In this document: positions 17,566 to 26,352 of the stretch, one piece after another
How the letters are laid out: every line of letters starts with the position of its first letter
How positions within the stretch are numbered: the first letter of the stretch is position 1
DNA from: Microcaldota archaeon
GTDB lineage: Archaea; Micrarchaeota; Micrarchaeia; Micrarchaeales; Micrarchaeaceae
Direction of reading: 5' to 3'
Assembly (NCBI GenBank): GCA_030037075.1
Contig: JASHRX010000047.1
Coordinates: 1 to 32,338, forward strand
Length of the DNA: 32,338 bases
Position numbers and translations under genes: made by a program
Notes under the pieces: model-generated
The model's database searches: none
What the model saw: only the letters and a program-made list of their open reading frames with translations
What the model was told of the DNA's origin: nothing

Positions 17566-19083
17566 ATGGTCTACATACCCGCATTGATGCAGTTCGCGCT
17601 TCAGGTACCCAGCGTGATCAACCAGCAGAATGCGCTGCTTCCGCTGGTCTTCGCCGCGCTGCTGCTCGACGGCATGATAGTGGGGATCTGGTGGATCTGC
17701 GGCTACCTGATAAATAACAGCAGCGTCAAGGCTGGGGCGAGAGGGGAACTGAACCAGCTGATCGGCACAGCTATATTCATACCGATAATAATTTTCAGCC
17801 TATCAACATTCTCGAACCTCTTCCAGTCGACCCTCGCAGGGTCTTCGTTGATGAGCAAGACGGCGCTGACCAACCTCTGCAACAATGTCGCATCGCCGGC
17901 ACCTGGGGGGCAGACTATCGACATACTTAGCACGAGTGGCGGATTCGGAATACAGCAGCAGCTCTGCGAGTTCGTGACCGGGACCGCAACGAGCGTTCAG
18001 ATAAGCTGCAGCAACGGTACGTGTACGTCCTCGCCCGGCCCTCCGCTCGATACCCTGACCAGCCAGATAGACTATCCGCTCGCGGCCTCTGGAATAATCC
18101 TAATGAATGTCACCTACCAGACGATAATAAACCTCAACGACCTCTTTGTCATCGAGTCATACATAGGGTTCATGTACAACCTCGCTCCCACCTTCGAGAT
18201 ATGCTTTGCGGACGAGCCGCCGGACTGTCTTGTTCCGGCGCTGCCGGATCAGCCCGAGGAGGATCCTCCCGCCGAATTCAGCTGGACAGGAAAGCCATAC
18301 CAGGGGCTCATAATGGTATGGAGAGGGCTGGGCAACCTGGCCGTGCTCTTCACCACAGCGGTGCAGTCCCTTGTCATACAGCTGGAGTTTGTCCAGATAT
18401 TCCTGTACATATGGCCGTTCCTCATATTCGGAGGGCTTGTGCTCAGGTCGACATTCGTCACCAGGAAGCTTGGCGGCCTCTTCATAGCGATCGGGATCGG
18501 CGCGGTCTTCTTCTACCCGCTCGTCACATCGATACAGTACCTCACGCTGGGCAACGGCTTCGGCAACATAGCGATATACTCGCCGAGCAACATATTCTCG
18601 TCGCAGGCGAACAGCATAAGCTCGATATACGGATACAATTCGCTGCTGACCAGCCCGATAACCAGCCTTCCGAGCCCGTCCGGAGGAACATACGTGCCAA
18701 ACTTCTACGTCATGCCCAGCCTCCAGGCGATAGCGCAGTCGAACAGCTGCTGGCCGCCCAACGGCGCCAGCGCCGGAGCGACCCAGGCAGAGGCTGCGGA
18801 CATTGCATTCGAACTTATCCCAGGTGTAAGCCTTGCCGAGCTCGAGTCCGCCCTAATAGGCGGCTTCCTCGGCAGTTATCCATTTATGCCCCTTCCAAAC
18901 CAGTGCTCGCCCAACAACGCGGTCGCACTGATCTTCCAGGTCGCCGACTCGTTCGGGGTATACGGAATAACCGCTTACTTGCTGCCCATACTTGATGTCC
19001 TGATAACGATAACTGCGATAATAGGACTGTCGGGATTGCTGGGAGGCGACGTGGAGCTGGCGGGGCTCGCGAGGTTTGTGTGA
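17566..19083 (+). CDS. VirB6/CedA-like polytopic membrane protein, paralog 3, with Cys-rich loops
   Basis: Shared motifs GIWWICGYLINNSSVKAGARGELNQLIGTAIFIPIIIFSLS and LVLRSTFVTRKLGGLFIAIGIGAVFFYP. Confidence 0.58.
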   Translation: MVYIPALMQFALQVPSVINQQNALLPLVFAALLLDGMIVGIWWICGYLINNSSVKAGARGELNQLIGTAIFIPIIIFSLSTFSNLFQSTLAGSSLMSKTALTNLCNNVASPAPGGQTIDILSTSGGFGIQQQLCEFVTGTATSVQISCSNGTCTSSPGPPLDTLTSQIDYPLAASGIILMNVTYQTIINLNDLFVIESYIGFMYNLAPTFEICFADEPPDCLVPALPDQPEEDPPAEFSWTGKPYQGLIMVWRGLGNLAVLFTTAVQSLVIQLEFVQIFLYIWPFLIFGGLVLRSTFVTRKLGGLFIAIGIGAVFFYPLVTSIQYLTLGNGFGNIAIYSPSNIFSSQANSISSIYGYNSLLTSPITSLPSPSGGTYVPNFYVMPSLQAIAQSNSCWPPNGASAGATQAEAADIAFELIPGVSLAELESALIGGFLGSYPFMPLPNQCSPNNAVALIFQVADSFGVYGITAYLLPILDVLITITAIIGLSGLLGGDVELAGLARFV

Positions 19084-19087
19084 TCAA

Positions 19088-20209
19088 ATGATTGGAGAAA
19101 AGGTCAGGAGCGCAAAGAAGGTCTCGGTGATAGCCGCGCTGCTCCTTGTCATGATGCTGGTCCACCCCGCAACGGCGCAGCTGTCCGATCTGGTCCCGTC
19201 TGTCACCTCATTCTGCGCAGGCTCGTTCGGCAACCCTGGCGTGATACCCCCGGCGAACAACACCTTCATCGCCAATTACACCTCGATAAACAACATACTC
19301 TTCATATCGCTGCTGATACTGCTCACGATGGCCGCGATAAGCGGGCTCATCTACGCCTTCGGATACTCCTTCAGGATAAACAACCTACTTATAGCGAGCC
19401 GGCAGGAGTTCGGAGAGATAGCCGTCACCGCAATAATAATCTTCGTGCTGGTCGGCACGTTCACTCTCACCACCAGCATAAGCACACCTACATTGTTGCA
19501 GGGCACCGGCGCTTACAACCAGGGCACATTCGTCAGCGACTGCAACAGCCTCACCACCGATGCCTTCACGCTCTACACCGAGTGGTTCAACCTCGGAATA
19601 GATACCGATGAGGTGCAGATGGTGGAGAGCATACAGATAAGCTTGCAGCCCGACGGGTTCGGGATAAGCTTCAGCCCCTTCAAGGGCTACGCGAGCTCAT
19701 TCAAGGCGATAACTTGGCTGTATACGATAGCGGGTGAGGTCGCAGGCCTGCTGCTAGGCGTAAGCGTGGGCCTAGGCATATTCTACGCAATAATGCCGCT
19801 CTTCCTCTTCGCCGGGATAATACTGAGGACGATGCCGTGGAGCAGGGCCGCAGGCGGAGCCTTCCTCGGCCTCTTCATAGGCTTCTACATAGTCTTCCCG
19901 ATACTGCTGCATTTCATGCTGGTGACCGCACCATCAGTTCCTACGCCGCTTAGCCCTGGAGGCGGCATAGGAACCATACTCAACTATTTCGGCTCTTTCG
20001 GCTCTTCAGGCGCCGCCGCGGGCATTATAACGCTGCTCAACACACAGTACTCTATCACGCTGATGCTCGATGTACTTGTACCAACGCTGTACGCCATCTT
20101 CGCGGTGGCGTTCTCGTTCCTCATCTCGTTTGATTTCGCAGAAGCGTCTGCAGACTTCCTGGGCTCGCCTGGCCTGCACACCTCCCATTCGTTGAACAAG
20201 CTATTGTGA
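19088..20209 (+). CDS. VirB6/CedA-like polytopic membrane protein, paralog 4
   Basis: Signal peptide MIGEKVRSAKKVSVIAALLLVMMLVHPATAQ; motifs GLIYAFGYSFRINNLLIASRQEFGEIAVTAIIIFVLVGTF and IILRTMPWSRAAGGAFLGLFIGFYIVFP. ORF track starts at TTG 19076. Confidence 0.58.
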   Translation: MIGEKVRSAKKVSVIAALLLVMMLVHPATAQLSDLVPSVTSFCAGSFGNPGVIPPANNTFIANYTSINNILFISLLILLTMAAISGLIYAFGYSFRINNLLIASRQEFGEIAVTAIIIFVLVGTFTLTTSISTPTLLQGTGAYNQGTFVSDCNSLTTDAFTLYTEWFNLGIDTDEVQMVESIQISLQPDGFGISFSPFKGYASSFKAITWLYTIAGEVAGLLLGVSVGLGIFYAIMPLFLFAGIILRTMPWSRAAGGAFLGLFIGFYIVFPILLHFMLVTAPSVPTPLSPGGGIGTILNYFGSFGSSGAAAGIITLLNTQYSITLMLDVLVPTLYAIFAVAFSFLISFDFAEASADFLGSPGLHTSHSLNKLL

Positions 20210-20216
20210 TGAACCA

Positions 20217-21314
20217 ATGAACAACAAAGACTGGAAAAGAGGGGCGGCGTTCGCCGTAACAGTAGCAGCGCTCACGCTGCTGCTGGCTACGCAGACGGGC
20301 GCAGCTACCGCAGGGTTCGCACTACAGGTGCCAGGCTCATTCCCGATAAACGCGACGAACTGGATTCCGTTAGCGTTCGTTGCGGTCATGCTTGTCATAG
20401 CCGTTGCCGGCTTCGTGTACATACTTGGAGGCTTCCTGAACAGCGGATACCCGAGGGCGTGGGCGCAGTCTCAGGTGGCGCAGGCGGTGCTCTCGCTGAT
20501 ACTGCTCTTCATTTTCGTTGGCTTCGCGTACCTCTTCCTGCTCGACCCGCAGGTGCCCTTCTCGTCTGCAGGCCTCGTTCCTACGACGCCACCACCTGGC
20601 TGTAGCAGCGCCAACACGATATTCACGCTCGCGTCCTGTGACATAAGCTACTTCAGCGCCAGCTCATTCAACGCAACGACAACTGTATACGTGCTTGGAT
20701 TCCTTGCGAGCTTCTCCCCGGGCATTGCATTCAACTACACGCTGGGAGTGGGTGTCGGAGTTACCAGCGGGCTTCCGGACTTTGTGCCCGTGCAGGAGGA
20801 GGAGCTTCTCGGAACCGGCTTCGGGCTGCTCTTCTTCGCACTGATCCTCAACCAACTGCAGGTCATACTGTTAGCGGGATCGCTGCTCTGGCTCTCGCTC
20901 TTCCTCACCATCGGCCTTGTCGCAAGGTGCTTTGGCGTGACAAGGGCGTTTGGCGGCACGATGATAGCGCTCGGCCTGGCGCTCGGCCTAGTATATCCAT
21001 TATTGGTCACGGTGACGTACGGCTACATAGACGGAGGAATATCCGCACTGGGCGGGGTCAGCCTGGCCGCTAACATGGAGACCCTGCCGAGCCTTCTCTT
21101 CAGCGCAGTCGCAGCGTTCTTATCCGGCGTTTCGGGCAACCCCGCGGCGGCGCTCTTCTCGGAGCACTTCCTTAAGCAGGTCTCCTACATATTCGCGGGC
21201 CTTACATTCATACCTTTCATAAACTTCACGATACTCGACGCGTTCATACGGGACTTCTCGAGGGCGATAGGGCAGCAGATCGACTTCATGTCGCTGCTCG
21301 GAGGGCTGATATGA
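20217..21314 (+). CDS. VirB6/CedA-like polytopic membrane protein, paralog 5
   Basis: Motifs GFVYILGGFLNSGYPRAWAQSQVAQAVLSLILLFIFVG and GLVARCFGVTRAFGGTMIALGLALGLVYP. Confidence 0.58.
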   Translation: MNNKDWKRGAAFAVTVAALTLLLATQTGAATAGFALQVPGSFPINATNWIPLAFVAVMLVIAVAGFVYILGGFLNSGYPRAWAQSQVAQAVLSLILLFIFVGFAYLFLLDPQVPFSSAGLVPTTPPPGCSSANTIFTLASCDISYFSASSFNATTTVYVLGFLASFSPGIAFNYTLGVGVGVTSGLPDFVPVQEEELLGTGFGLLFFALILNQLQVILLAGSLLWLSLFLTIGLVARCFGVTRAFGGTMIALGLALGLVYPLLVTVTYGYIDGGISALGGVSLAANMETLPSLLFSAVAAFLSGVSGNPAAALFSEHFLKQVSYIFAGLTFIPFINFTILDAFIRDFSRAIGQQIDFMSLLGGLI

Positions 21315-22729
21315 TGGATGCAAGAAAAATGATGTTGTTCGCTTTCGCATCTGTACTACTTGCAGGCATGCTCATCAACGTCTCGCACGCCGCCGTACCC
21401 CTGATGGCTGGAACGGTAACAGCATCGGCGACCCCGTACATTATAGGAAACCCGCAGGACACGCTTACCGCGAACCCGTCAGGCGGCGACCTTCCGTATT
21501 CATACCAATGGTACTACACGACTTCTAGCGCTGTGGCCGGGACGACGTGCGGCACCGGATCATGGTCGCTCGCGGGGGTGTACACGTCAACGTATGGAGT
21601 TACACCGAACACGGAGACGTTCTACTGCTATCAAGTAAGCGACTCCTCTAAGCCCACCCAAGTCGCAACCTCACAATCGTACGACCTACCTGTCGAGACG
21701 GGCGCGGCGCAGTGCGGGCTGCTACCCACATTCCTGACGCAGGAGCTGCAGTCCGAGGTACCATGGTACTGCCCGATAAATGCGCAGATATATCAGGTGT
21801 GGAGCGCTGACCTGCCGTTTGTGGGCGCAGTGGTGCTGATCGCCATCACAATAGCGGCCTTGATATTCATGGCAGGCATAGCGCTCAGGAGCGACCGAAT
21901 AAGGAACTTTGGAATAGGAGAATTCTATGAGGCGCTCGCCAGCGCGATAATAATAGGCCTCTTCATGTACCTCTGCGCTGTCATGTTCGGCCTCGGTCCC
22001 GGCATTGCAGTCGGTGGAATAAACCCGTACGCAACGGCGTTCGACCTGATAACAACGACGATAAGCCAGGCGCAGGGCCTCTACAACGTGATGTTCCAGA
22101 CCTACATGATCGACAGCTATTGGGCCTCAATAAGCTACAGCATAAACATAGAGGACCGCCCGATAGCCTCTACGGTCCTCGGCAGCCTGCAGCTAACGTA
22201 TGTGCTGCCGTTGGAGATACTCTTCCTGCAGCCAGCGTCAATCCTCGCAGCGATACTCATAGACGGAATTGCTGGACTCTACGCTCAGTACTACCTGCTG
22301 GTCTTCTTCTCTGTGGCCGCGATACCCGCATTCCTTGTGCCCGGCGTGGTACTCCGCGCGTTCATACCCACAAGGGCGCTCGGCGGCATCCTGATCTCAA
22401 TAGCGATAGCGTTCTACCTTGTCATGCCGACGCTCTTCGCGGTCGCGTACTACTTCACCGCGCCTTCGATAATAAGCGCCTTCGCGACATCTCAGGCGCA
22501 ACTGAACAGGTGGGGCACCGGCACCGGCGCGCAGACTAATGCAGAAACGGCCAGCAGCCCGCTTGCTCTCGCGATAAGCGGCGTCCAGGCCGACATGAGC
22601 ACCTTCTGGCTGCTCGTGCTCTTCTATCCCGCAATGATAATAGCGCTCTCGTACGCTTTCATAACGCAGGTGGCCAATTTCATAGGGGGGGCGAGCAGGA
22701 TTGGAGGAAAACTAAGAGGATTTGTGTGA
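21311..22729 (+). CDS. VirB6/CedA-like polytopic membrane protein, paralog 6, with N-terminal extracytoplasmic Ig-like domain
   Basis: Signal peptide; Ig-like NPSGGDLPYSYQWYYTTSS…FYCYQVSDSS; motifs ALIFMAGIALRSDRIRNFGIGEFYEALASAIIIGLFMYL and VVLRAFIPTRALGGILISIAIAFYLVMP. ATGA overlap with the preceding gene. Confidence 0.6.
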   Translation: MMDARKMMLFAFASVLLAGMLINVSHAAVPLMAGTVTASATPYIIGNPQDTLTANPSGGDLPYSYQWYYTTSSAVAGTTCGTGSWSLAGVYTSTYGVTPNTETFYCYQVSDSSKPTQVATSQSYDLPVETGAAQCGLLPTFLTQELQSEVPWYCPINAQIYQVWSADLPFVGAVVLIAITIAALIFMAGIALRSDRIRNFGIGEFYEALASAIIIGLFMYLCAVMFGLGPGIAVGGINPYATAFDLITTTISQAQGLYNVMFQTYMIDSYWASISYSINIEDRPIASTVLGSLQLTYVLPLEILFLQPASILAAILIDGIAGLYAQYYLLVFFSVAAIPAFLVPGVVLRAFIPTRALGGILISIAIAFYLVMPTLFAVAYYFTAPSIISAFATSQAQLNRWGTGTGAQTNAETASSPLALAISGVQADMSTFWLLVLFYPAMIIALSYAFITQVANFIGGASRIGGKLRGFV

Positions 22730-22758
22730 GGCGCAATGTCGCTCGCACCGACGACCTA

Positions 22759-22771
22759 CCATTTAAATACA
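22759..22771 (+). promoter_or_regulatory. TATA-type promoter of the ATPase sub-operon
   Basis: ccatttaaataca about 30 nt upstream of ATG 22798. Confidence 0.5.
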
Positions 22772-22797
22772 TTTATCTACATTGAATAGTGAGGGCG

Positions 22798-23631
22798 ATG
22801 GACTCAAAGATCTTCCTGACGTTTGGCCTCCTCGGAGTAGCCCTGGTCCTCTTCTTCATCGCGGTGGGCGCGCCGGCATATTTCGTGCCGTACCCGCTGA
22901 AGATCCTGCTGCTGCTCATATCCCTCTTGTTCGACGTTGCCGCTTTCGCAGCGCGCAGATATTCCTACATAATGTTACCGCTGCTCAAGCAGCACAGCAA
23001 GTACATAGTGCTCAGCAACGAGGAGCCTTACTGGCTTTCCTCGTCTGGTGACTCCGTCATAAAGAGGCAGAAGGGCGAGTACGTCGCCACGGCCTACATA
23101 ATGGTGCCGTTCTACAGGTCCGGGACGGAGATGAACGAGGAGGAGAAGCTGGAATATGCGAGGCAGATGAGCAGGCTTGTAGGAGTCAGCAGCGACCCTG
23201 TGCGGTTCACTACAGAGCTCTACCTCATGAACAAAGATTCATACATCGATGAGCTCAAGACGGCGATCAACAATGCCGAGAACGAGGAGGCTCAGCTCAC
23301 TCAAGGAGACGGCAAATCGGAGCAGCTCGAGATCGTGCGAGGCCGGCTGACGATGTGGAGGAATGTGCTTGAGAGCTCGAGCGCTGCTTCGTCAATGGAG
23401 CTGATAACCTACGCGTCGATATCCGCCTCTGGTACAAAAGAGTATGAGGCTGTCAGCCTGGTGCAGCAGAAGGCGCGCGAGGTCATGTCAGGAATAGGAT
23501 CAACGCTAGGAGTTACCCCAAGCGTCGTGACAGGCAGGGAGATACTCAAGTTCGTCGAGCCCGAGTACCTGATACCTTTCTCGACGATAAGCCAGCAGAT
23601 GGAGAAGAAGACCGAGGAGCAGGTAATATAA
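22798..23631 (+). CDS. Two-TM membrane-anchored cytoplasmic protein; possible VirB3/VirB4-N-terminal-like module, paralog A
   Basis: N-terminal TM hairpin then soluble alpha/beta domain; shares ATAY.., (D/E)EL/I.., GRE(I/L) layout with the next CDS. ORF track starts at GTG 22789. Confidence 0.5.
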   Translation: MDSKIFLTFGLLGVALVLFFIAVGAPAYFVPYPLKILLLLISLLFDVAAFAARRYSYIMLPLLKQHSKYIVLSNEEPYWLSSSGDSVIKRQKGEYVATAYIMVPFYRSGTEMNEEEKLEYARQMSRLVGVSSDPVRFTTELYLMNKDSYIDELKTAINNAENEEAQLTQGDGKSEQLEIVRGRLTMWRNVLESSSAASSMELITYASISASGTKEYEAVSLVQQKAREVMSGIGSTLGVTPSVVTGREILKFVEPEYLIPFSTISQQMEKKTEEQVI

Positions 23632-24464
23632 TGATGGACCCAAACGACATATTCTACCTTGCGATGTGCGGAATCATACTGCTCATAGGAGTTGTCTCCC
23701 TTAGGGCCTTCGGTGGCCTCTCCTCGATTGCATTGATACTCATACTGCTCGCTGCAGTGATGATTCTGGCGCTAAACTGGGTGGACTTTGTGGTCTTTCC
23801 GCTCTTCACGAAGATGTTCAGCATAATAGTGCAGCCCGCCAAGGACTATACAATAGTCACATCGCACGACGCGCTGCTCAAGAATGTGGGCGGCCTCTAC
23901 TACGCAACCGGATACGTGACCGGCAACCTGTTCAGCTATGCGTTCAAGGAGGAGACAGAGGAGGAGGGCGTGGAGTCGCAGATGATCCAGTCGGCGGACA
24001 AGTGGGAGCGCGCCATCATGAGCCTCGACTTCCCCTTCAAGTTCCATGTGCTGTCGGTCGGCCGTGACGTGCAGAAGATCAGGGACGAACTGGAGGGCAA
24101 GCGCAGCTACCAGGAGTTCCAGCTGGCGCGAGCGCTGGAGAACGAGAAGGCCTCCTCGGAAACGGCAACCATAGACATACGAAGGCAGATAGCGGTCATA
24201 CAGGCGAAGATAGACAGGATTTCGGCCGGCGAGAAGCCGGTCAGCACTATAATGTACTTCGAGACCACCGCGGTTGGAGTGAGCGAGAAGGCTGCGCTCG
24301 ACCAGCTCACCACGCAGATAAAGCAGCTGCAGATAAGCATGAGCGCGCTCAACCTCAGCCTCTCGAGGGTCGCTGGCCGCGAGCTCTACTCGCTCTTCAA
24401 GTTCAACTTCTCCATACCTCTCACATCTGATGAGATATCCGCGGAATTCAGCATAGAGGGCTAG
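23631..24464 (+). CDS. Two-TM membrane-anchored cytoplasmic protein; possible VirB3/VirB4-N-terminal-like module, paralog B
   Basis: N-terminal TM hairpin (AMCGIILLIGVVSLRAFG; IALILILLAAVMILALNWVDFVVFP); SLDFPFKFHVLSVGRDVQKIRDEL…STIMYFETTAVG…LSRVAGRELYSL. Confidence 0.5.
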   Translation: MMDPNDIFYLAMCGIILLIGVVSLRAFGGLSSIALILILLAAVMILALNWVDFVVFPLFTKMFSIIVQPAKDYTIVTSHDALLKNVGGLYYATGYVTGNLFSYAFKEETEEEGVESQMIQSADKWERAIMSLDFPFKFHVLSVGRDVQKIRDELEGKRSYQEFQLARALENEKASSETATIDIRRQIAVIQAKIDRISAGEKPVSTIMYFETTAVGVSEKAALDQLTTQIKQLQISMSALNLSLSRVAGRELYSLFKFNFSIPLTSDEISAEFSIEG

Positions 24465-24484
24465 CAAAGGTATAAAATAAATCG

Positions 24485-26032
24485 ATGATAAGTGATGTTG
24501 TGTCGCTGATAAGGTACCAGAACATAATGAGCAACGAGATAGCCAAGAGGGCTTTCTTCTCTAGGCCTCCGGAGCCTCCGGCGAGCGTACTCATCAGCGA
24601 CCCGTTCGCCGCAATCTACATAGGCAACACGAACATATTCAAGGTGCCGTTCAACTGGACCTACATGAACCTGACAAACCCGCACATAGCCGTCGTGGGA
24701 ATAACCGGATCCGGAAAATCCTACTTCGTAAAGACCCTGCTAAGGCGCGCGAACTACGTGTGGAACACGAACGCGATAATCATAGACTGGGCGGGAGAGT
24801 ACAACGCGTGGGTGCTGCAGACAAGAGGCAAGGTGATCTCACTCGCAAAGGGCGACTACCTCAACATACTAGACCTATCGGGCATGAAGCCGCTTGACAG
24901 GTCCAAGCAGATAGTCAACGCGCTGGACATACTTACTGACATCGCACTCTATCCAGAACAGAGAAGGCTGACCGAGGAGGCGATAGAGCAGGCGTACACC
25001 AACTCTGGTTTCGTACTCTACCAGGTGCCGGCGCCATCGTCGAAGAAGGATGCGCCCACGCTTAAGGACGTCATAACGCTCCTGCAGGAGAAGCTGCAGG
25101 AAGGAACGTATGCATACCCGGCGGAGCTCGAGAACGCCATATACAGGCTGAGGCAGTTCGCGCGTGAGGGTGAGGACTACTTTGCGAGGAAGAGCACGCT
25201 GGACCTAGGCCTGCTCTCAAAGTCTGGCCTCGTTGACATAGACCTGTCGGGCCTGCCTGACGACAAGTTCAGGGCGCTCGCCGCCCTCTTCATACTCCAG
25301 ACGATAAAGGAGAAGATGCGCGCTGAGGGCTGGGCGGAGACGAAGGGGCTGAAGGCTCTGATAGTGCTCGACGAGGCATGGAAGGTAGCGAGCGACGACA
25401 AGAGCGACGCGATAACCATTGTAAGGGAGGCAAGAAAGTACGGATTCGGACTCATAGTCGCATCGCAGAACCCTACGGACGTCAACGAGGCGATCTTCTC
25501 GAACGTCGGCACAACCTTCATACTGAGAATAAAGTTCGAGAAGTTCATGAACTACCTGCAGGGATCGCTCAAGTTCTCGGATTTCATACGAGAAGAGATA
25601 GGCAAGTTCGCTGTGGGCCAGGCCGCAGTGAAGATGGAATTCATGACGTCGCTCACGTTCCCAGAGACATTCGTATTGGGAAGGATAAGCGGAGAGGAGC
25701 CCCTATACATCTACACGTTGGACATATCAGACGTGCTCACGCAGAACGAGCTCAGCGCAAAGCTCGTGCAGAGCGCCTACGAACTGGAGAGGGACGAGCT
25801 GCGCAACAGGTTCATAGAGTACAACATAGGCGGCGCGATCGCGAAGGAGGTCTTCGCATCGTTCGACTCCTCGGGAAGGAGGATGAAGGTGCTCGACCTT
25901 GTGCGCCTGCTCAAGAACAGGTCGGTGCTGAATACCGACATCGTGTCCTTCCTGAAGGGGCTGAGCATCGACGACGTGATAATAACGAGGATACTGGCAT
26001 ACAGCGGAATAACGACGAGCGCCAACATATAG
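24485..26032 (+). CDS. HerA/VirB4-family ATPase (T4SS/CedB-like motor)
   Basis: LTNPHIAVVGITGSGKSYFVKTLL (Walker A), LKALIVLDEAWKVAS (Walker B), REARKYGFGLIVASQNPTDVNEAIFSNVGTTFILRI. Confidence 0.9.
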   Translation: MISDVVSLIRYQNIMSNEIAKRAFFSRPPEPPASVLISDPFAAIYIGNTNIFKVPFNWTYMNLTNPHIAVVGITGSGKSYFVKTLLRRANYVWNTNAIIIDWAGEYNAWVLQTRGKVISLAKGDYLNILDLSGMKPLDRSKQIVNALDILTDIALYPEQRRLTEEAIEQAYTNSGFVLYQVPAPSSKKDAPTLKDVITLLQEKLQEGTYAYPAELENAIYRLRQFAREGEDYFARKSTLDLGLLSKSGLVDIDLSGLPDDKFRALAALFILQTIKEKMRAEGWAETKGLKALIVLDEAWKVASDDKSDAITIVREARKYGFGLIVASQNPTDVNEAIFSNVGTTFILRIKFEKFMNYLQGSLKFSDFIREEIGKFAVGQAAVKMEFMTSLTFPETFVLGRISGEEPLYIYTLDISDVLTQNELSAKLVQSAYELERDELRNRFIEYNIGGAIAKEVFASFDSSGRRMKVLDLVRLLKNRSVLNTDIVSFLKGLSIDDVIITRILAYSGITTSANI

Positions 26033-26039
26033 TGGTAGA

Positions 26040-26348
26040 ATGGCAAACCCGAGCACGTTCACGATAAGCAGGATGGAACTCAGGAGGATACTGTCAGCGT
26101 ACGGCATGCCGGAACGCAAGATGCAGGACATATTCAGCAACATGGAGAAGTCGCACAGGCACATAGACGTGGTGCGCTTCGTGGGCCTTCTCGAGAGGGG
26201 AGGGCTCGGCCGCGACAAGCTGGTCAACGTGCTGAGAAGGATGAACATGAACGACATACTGATAGAGGAGATACTCAACACGGCTGACGAAAGCAGGATA
26301 AACGCCGAGACCGGAAGGCTATACAGGGCGGACGTTGAATTCAGCTGA
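26040..26348 (+). CDS. Small helical protein related to the ATPase C-terminal tail
   Basis: IDVVRFVGLLERGGLGRDKLVNVLRRMNMNDILIEEIL aligns gap-free to the ATPase tail MKVLDLVRLLKNRSVLNTDIVSFLKGLSIDDVIITRIL. Confidence 0.65.
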   Translation: MANPSTFTISRMELRRILSAYGMPERKMQDIFSNMEKSHRHIDVVRFVGLLERGGLGRDKLVNVLRRMNMNDILIEEILNTADESRINAETGRLYRADVEFS

Positions 26349-26352
26349 TTTC

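Noticed and set aside
18021-18995. 324-aa plus-strand ORF in an alternative frame
   Set aside because: R/H/P-rich alternative frame of polytopic paralog 3, whose motifs match its siblings.
22736-22789. 17-codon ORF MSLAPTTYHLNTFIYIE
   Set aside because: Spans the TATA box of the ATPase sub-operon; likely chance.
23772-24467. 231-aa minus-strand ORF
   Set aside because: Antisense shadow of a convincing membrane-anchored CDS; L/R/H/V-rich nonsense composition.
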